This document shows positions 8,101-8,318 of a stretch of DNA of 8,318 nucleotides, one piece after another. The first letter of the stretch is position 1, and the number at the start of each line of letters is the position of its first letter. The translations under genes and the position numbers were made by a program. The notes below the pieces were generated by a model. That model saw only the letters and a list, made by a program, of their open reading frames with translations. It was not told the origin of the DNA and did not search any database. The DNA comes from Ruminiclostridium sp. (GTDB taxonomy: Bacteria; Bacillota; Clostridia; Oscillospirales; Oscillospiraceae): contig JABUSR010000132.1 of assembly GCA_021442645.1 (NCBI GenBank), positions 1 through 8,318 on the forward strand, written 5' to 3'.

Positions 8101-8227
8101 GAATCAGGGCGTAGGTGGTACAGAAGGCCACCGCGCAGGCCAGAGTATTGATAATCTTCTTGCGGCGCTTTTTCTTATCCGATTTTTCCGGGACTGCTCT
8201 GCCCCGCCGACGGGTTCTTTCTTCCAT
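2156..8227 (-). CDS. Giant LPXTG pilus-tip-like adhesin: Cys/His repeats, CHAP, vWA and CnaB stalk
   Basis: A 2023-residue surface protein. Basic residues 1-25 precede a hydrophobic segment (26-47, TTYALILPAITLE). Five Cys/His repeats fill 54-152. A CHAP domain (about 178-342) has Cys225 in HWCAMF, His295 in HHVGLV and E318/N320 in VEGNSS, the expected catalytic set for peptidoglycan hydrolysis. Residues 345-418 are an acidic Pro/Glu linker; 419-556 and 580-830 are beta-rich regions of unknown role. A SpaA/CnaB-like module (844-905) precedes a vWA domain (about 955-1320) with MIDAS D964-S966-S968, probable T1187 and D1227, plus an insertion at about 971-1120. Stalk modules follow; the last CnaB has K1836, E1907 and N1979. 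LPETG is at 1985-1989, then a membrane segment and basic tail. The start is fixed by GAGGAG 9 nt upstream and an in-frame TGA at 8233-8231. The tip role is inferred from the vWA domain, the LPETG and the adjacent pilin. Confidence 0.9.
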   Translation of the reverse strand: MEERTRRRGRAVPEKSDKKKRRKKIINTLACAVAFCTTYALILPAITLENKAYCGHEEHTTHSVDAGCYRAVETMTCGLNEHTHGNGCYTTTSNLTCSLEEDELHTHTEACYTESRTMTCSLKEHTHGDACYNVEQVLECDKDIHTHTDICFSNPKADLESREDWEKTLEDVELTGNWAEDVLAIANSQMGYRESTANYVVDGDGSHRGYSRYGEWYGDPYGHWCAMFVSFCLNYAEVDRELMPVEANCNRWIEALSDEEVDRYFPAEEYTPVPGDLIFFDWDADENTPATSSHHVGLVTEVILDEEDGTPIQIKTVEGNSSNKVKENTYDITNPQIMGYGQLPENPNPPEDEEENPGEEIREGIQEIKDLNDLTDLLREDNVSSGEFGEDLAQDPADTEEPTETPEEGTEQQPEAGPWEGTVEGDGYTVTLTCGPEAGIPADAYLSVTEYDKKDDGYQARYQEMLELLGFEGDGFSRYYRVFDMELRLQGEVIQPAAPVTVTIIFKDVENEEPNECALLHFGEEPELLDASVEVLDGNEVIRFETESFSDYGLLRMSEEEAMQALEDLNSDVSLMANVTFKRDRPALNGNTAVSGLQTDNLVADEWYIIYAYENGQGYPLVSEQSAFNYRGKYNGNGQTTTVYTEAQGDSATKNYGTRQTTKLEAVSTNGGTVTYQGTQDVYWYYDGKNFVNINGDYLASCIIAVNDWNGYPYWQTHVYLDPNADDKWLFLEYNPTYRTLSHTFTYTYTSGWRSYENTTTSKVWFQPTGWQNSTQVRGVAEAAEGPLNQDALPVYVARMTGFDDSGGSTGHDNHPRTSTTQTVIETDIMFYNFDASNGADSVTGLAGVEYTIWDDKGNVVKRLLTTNSTVVNIGSLPAGNYKIAQTGVPSGYVVVAQEKTFTVQANTPTVIGKFLDYTSGGYVAEKVGYVTDYTTRKYQVDMIAYQSLYDYTVNNIKLILVVDQSNSMLFPAELYDTGKTVHLKKDGGKTNKDNLEKLNLDKNQLYYIIADEENTSTVYAVFWDGKGWCYQDASSYAKAQNYVDEKTNNVKEGEYDWVPFANSDYGFNQGENAANGKKCNAAGGGFTFEIAGTLGGKSDTGTLNNNVIVGKTYKIYTGSTQNRLTELQKAVAMMANMLASTGSNATIELETFNKIVSGCKEYNLTQPGDLAKIISHINNIECTGGTRQDRALRHVYGGSTQDSTDLTGHRIDHTKGTNDYVILITDGAPVKGSNDRLIDYDNINGTWQELKNIYAVQDNVKAEAGVVKGKVNALATVALSMGNVKTGTKILQESATSGWFYSVDEVGGLEQACAEMLFKAMTKTNMQSYVTSYDYISDSFYPIDNDGNALEKGKTSYIDLQGNIINNPSTDGKYGIIQYIETDEQGIERNAWRVTWPSQSVAYGKNWKGSIKLKAKEDFVGGNTIDTNKTFYAGEKVDEEGAKVTLKTAANAQTNLTATELPTPTVNVRLLPINSVSSEETIFLSDEVSVKEKVQALLEGIQFTKLKDSTTDVDNKTAPADTEGLENGTFSLAYAMGDLTAAQWEDLLDGKSVEVEYTYDNPSSHGAVGKFVLTLTKSGDTSDFDDHEATTTGLAVETYTLKVDYTAYTIRSGARPADVHNSVTINRTNYGGQPGTEVGTGSTLENGKGTLASTNVHTVHVVDGKITVKKEITKALKSDSDQTFTFQLAELTEGGTYETLLDADDQPVSLTVTVKANETTGTATLENVPRGTFKLVEVVGTGAEYHVQSMTYLADESNCLQVATTEATEVCFTIGTDADGTDVIWANTGTGYQAVYSTLRGSTPTSTEACQSVSFEAAKVINDRTIHPAVLTVNKVWHQVDNTDGLTAYAALYKYDADTQSFTPVMDEQNRLLAVKLDKGGGWTASFTVDPPPEGTAITDYYAIRELDGVETSSTDTATNPALVTNDSTILGGEKVVYYVEAKEEGAIHIDNVGYEATIQGTDTSTASDPSATYTVTNASTYALPETGGVGTTLFTVGGALLMGASLLYGFGMRRTRERRYH
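7772..8068 (-). repeat. Coding array of five Cys/His repeats (C-x4-H-x-H-x3-C-[YF] type)
   Basis: Residues 54-152 of the tip protein. The repeats are C54..H59..H62..C68Y, C77..H82.H84..C88Y, C97..H105.H107..C111Y, C120..H125.H127..C131Y and C140..H145.H147..C151F. The last four start 20-23 residues apart, and three have the exact spacing C-x4-H-x-H-x3-C. Two Cys and two His per unit suggest a metal site, probably zinc, or disulphides; neither is proven. Similar EHTHTxxCY repeats occur in other large gut-Firmicutes surface proteins, to my knowledge without a settled function. Confidence 0.8.
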
Positions 8228-8236
8228 CGCTCAATA

Positions 8237-8242
8237 CTCCTC
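8237..8242 (-). promoter_or_regulatory. Ribosome binding site of the tip-protein gene
   Basis: GAGGAG, 9 nt before ATG at 8227, lying wholly in the 19-nt gap after the signal peptidase stop. An in-frame TGA between the site and the ATG excludes an earlier start. Confidence 0.8.
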
Positions 8243-8246
8243 TTCG

Positions 8247-8318
8247 TCAGGATACAAATCCAAGCTGTGTCAGCGGCCACACCCGGAACACGATCTTGCC
8301 TACAATCTGTTCCTCTGC
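8247..8318 (-). CDS. lepB: Type I signal peptidase, C-terminal end only
   Basis: Twenty-three codons and a TGA remain. They read GKIVFRVWPLTQLGFV near the end, which matches the conserved C-terminal strand of Gram-positive type I signal peptidases (GK.xFRxWP....G). The catalytic Ser/Lys region lies outside the window. The 19-nt gap to the tip gene and shared strand argue for one operon. In streptococcal pilus islands a SipA/LepA-type signal peptidase homologue is needed for pilin assembly; a similar dedicated role here is inferred. The symbol is the family symbol. Confidence 0.75.
   Translation of the reverse strand, partial: AEEQIVGKIVFRVWPLTQLGFVS

Noticed and set aside
8135..8146. Lipobox (TLAC at residues 28-31) in the tip-protein N-terminus
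   Set aside because: The Cys lies at the beginning, not the end, of the hydrophobic segment, and Leu at -2 with Thr at -3 does not fit a lipobox.

Overview
The window looks like part of a Gram-positive (Firmicutes) surface-pilus operon. It is GC-rich overall and is read entirely from the minus strand. The gut-clostridial style of the proteins (LPETGG[IV]GTTLF sorting signals, isopeptide-type pilin domains, a 'YALILPAITLE' N-terminal membrane segment) suggests an Oscillospiraceae/Ruminococcaceae-like or related Clostridia host. That placement is inferred from protein style; there is no rRNA or housekeeping marker here.

Layout in the direction of transcription (right to left): (1) 8318-8247, the last 23 codons of a type I signal peptidase; (2) 19 nt later, a 2023-residue multidomain surface protein (8227-2156), which I call a pilus tip/adhesin. 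It carries a basic N-terminus and membrane segment, five Cys/His repeats, a CHAP cysteine-peptidase/amidase domain, an acidic linker, several beta modules, a von Willebrand A domain with a complete MIDAS and a large insertion, CnaB-type stalk domains and LPETG; (3) a 105-nt gap with an extended Shine-Dalgarno, a stem across the stop codon and a possible 21-codon ORF; (4) a 641-residue backbone pilin (2050-125) with a signal peptide, D1, D2, a proline linker, a CnaB D3 and LPETG; (5) a 117-nt gap with a strong GNRA-capped hairpin; (6) a well-placed ribosome binding site and the first codons of another gene that runs off the left edge.

Proposed working: the signal peptidase processes or assists secretion of the pilins, the backbone pilin is polymerised by a sortase, and the vWA protein sits at the tip and binds a surface. 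No sortase is visible; the cut-off downstream gene is the obvious place for it, but this cannot be shown from two codons. The most unusual items are the CHAP enzyme plus Cys/His repeat array fused to a vWA adhesin, and the RNA-level signals in both gaps.

No tRNA, rRNA, CRISPR array, insertion sequence or classical intrinsic terminator was seen. Long plus-strand open frames are antisense shadows of the two genes.
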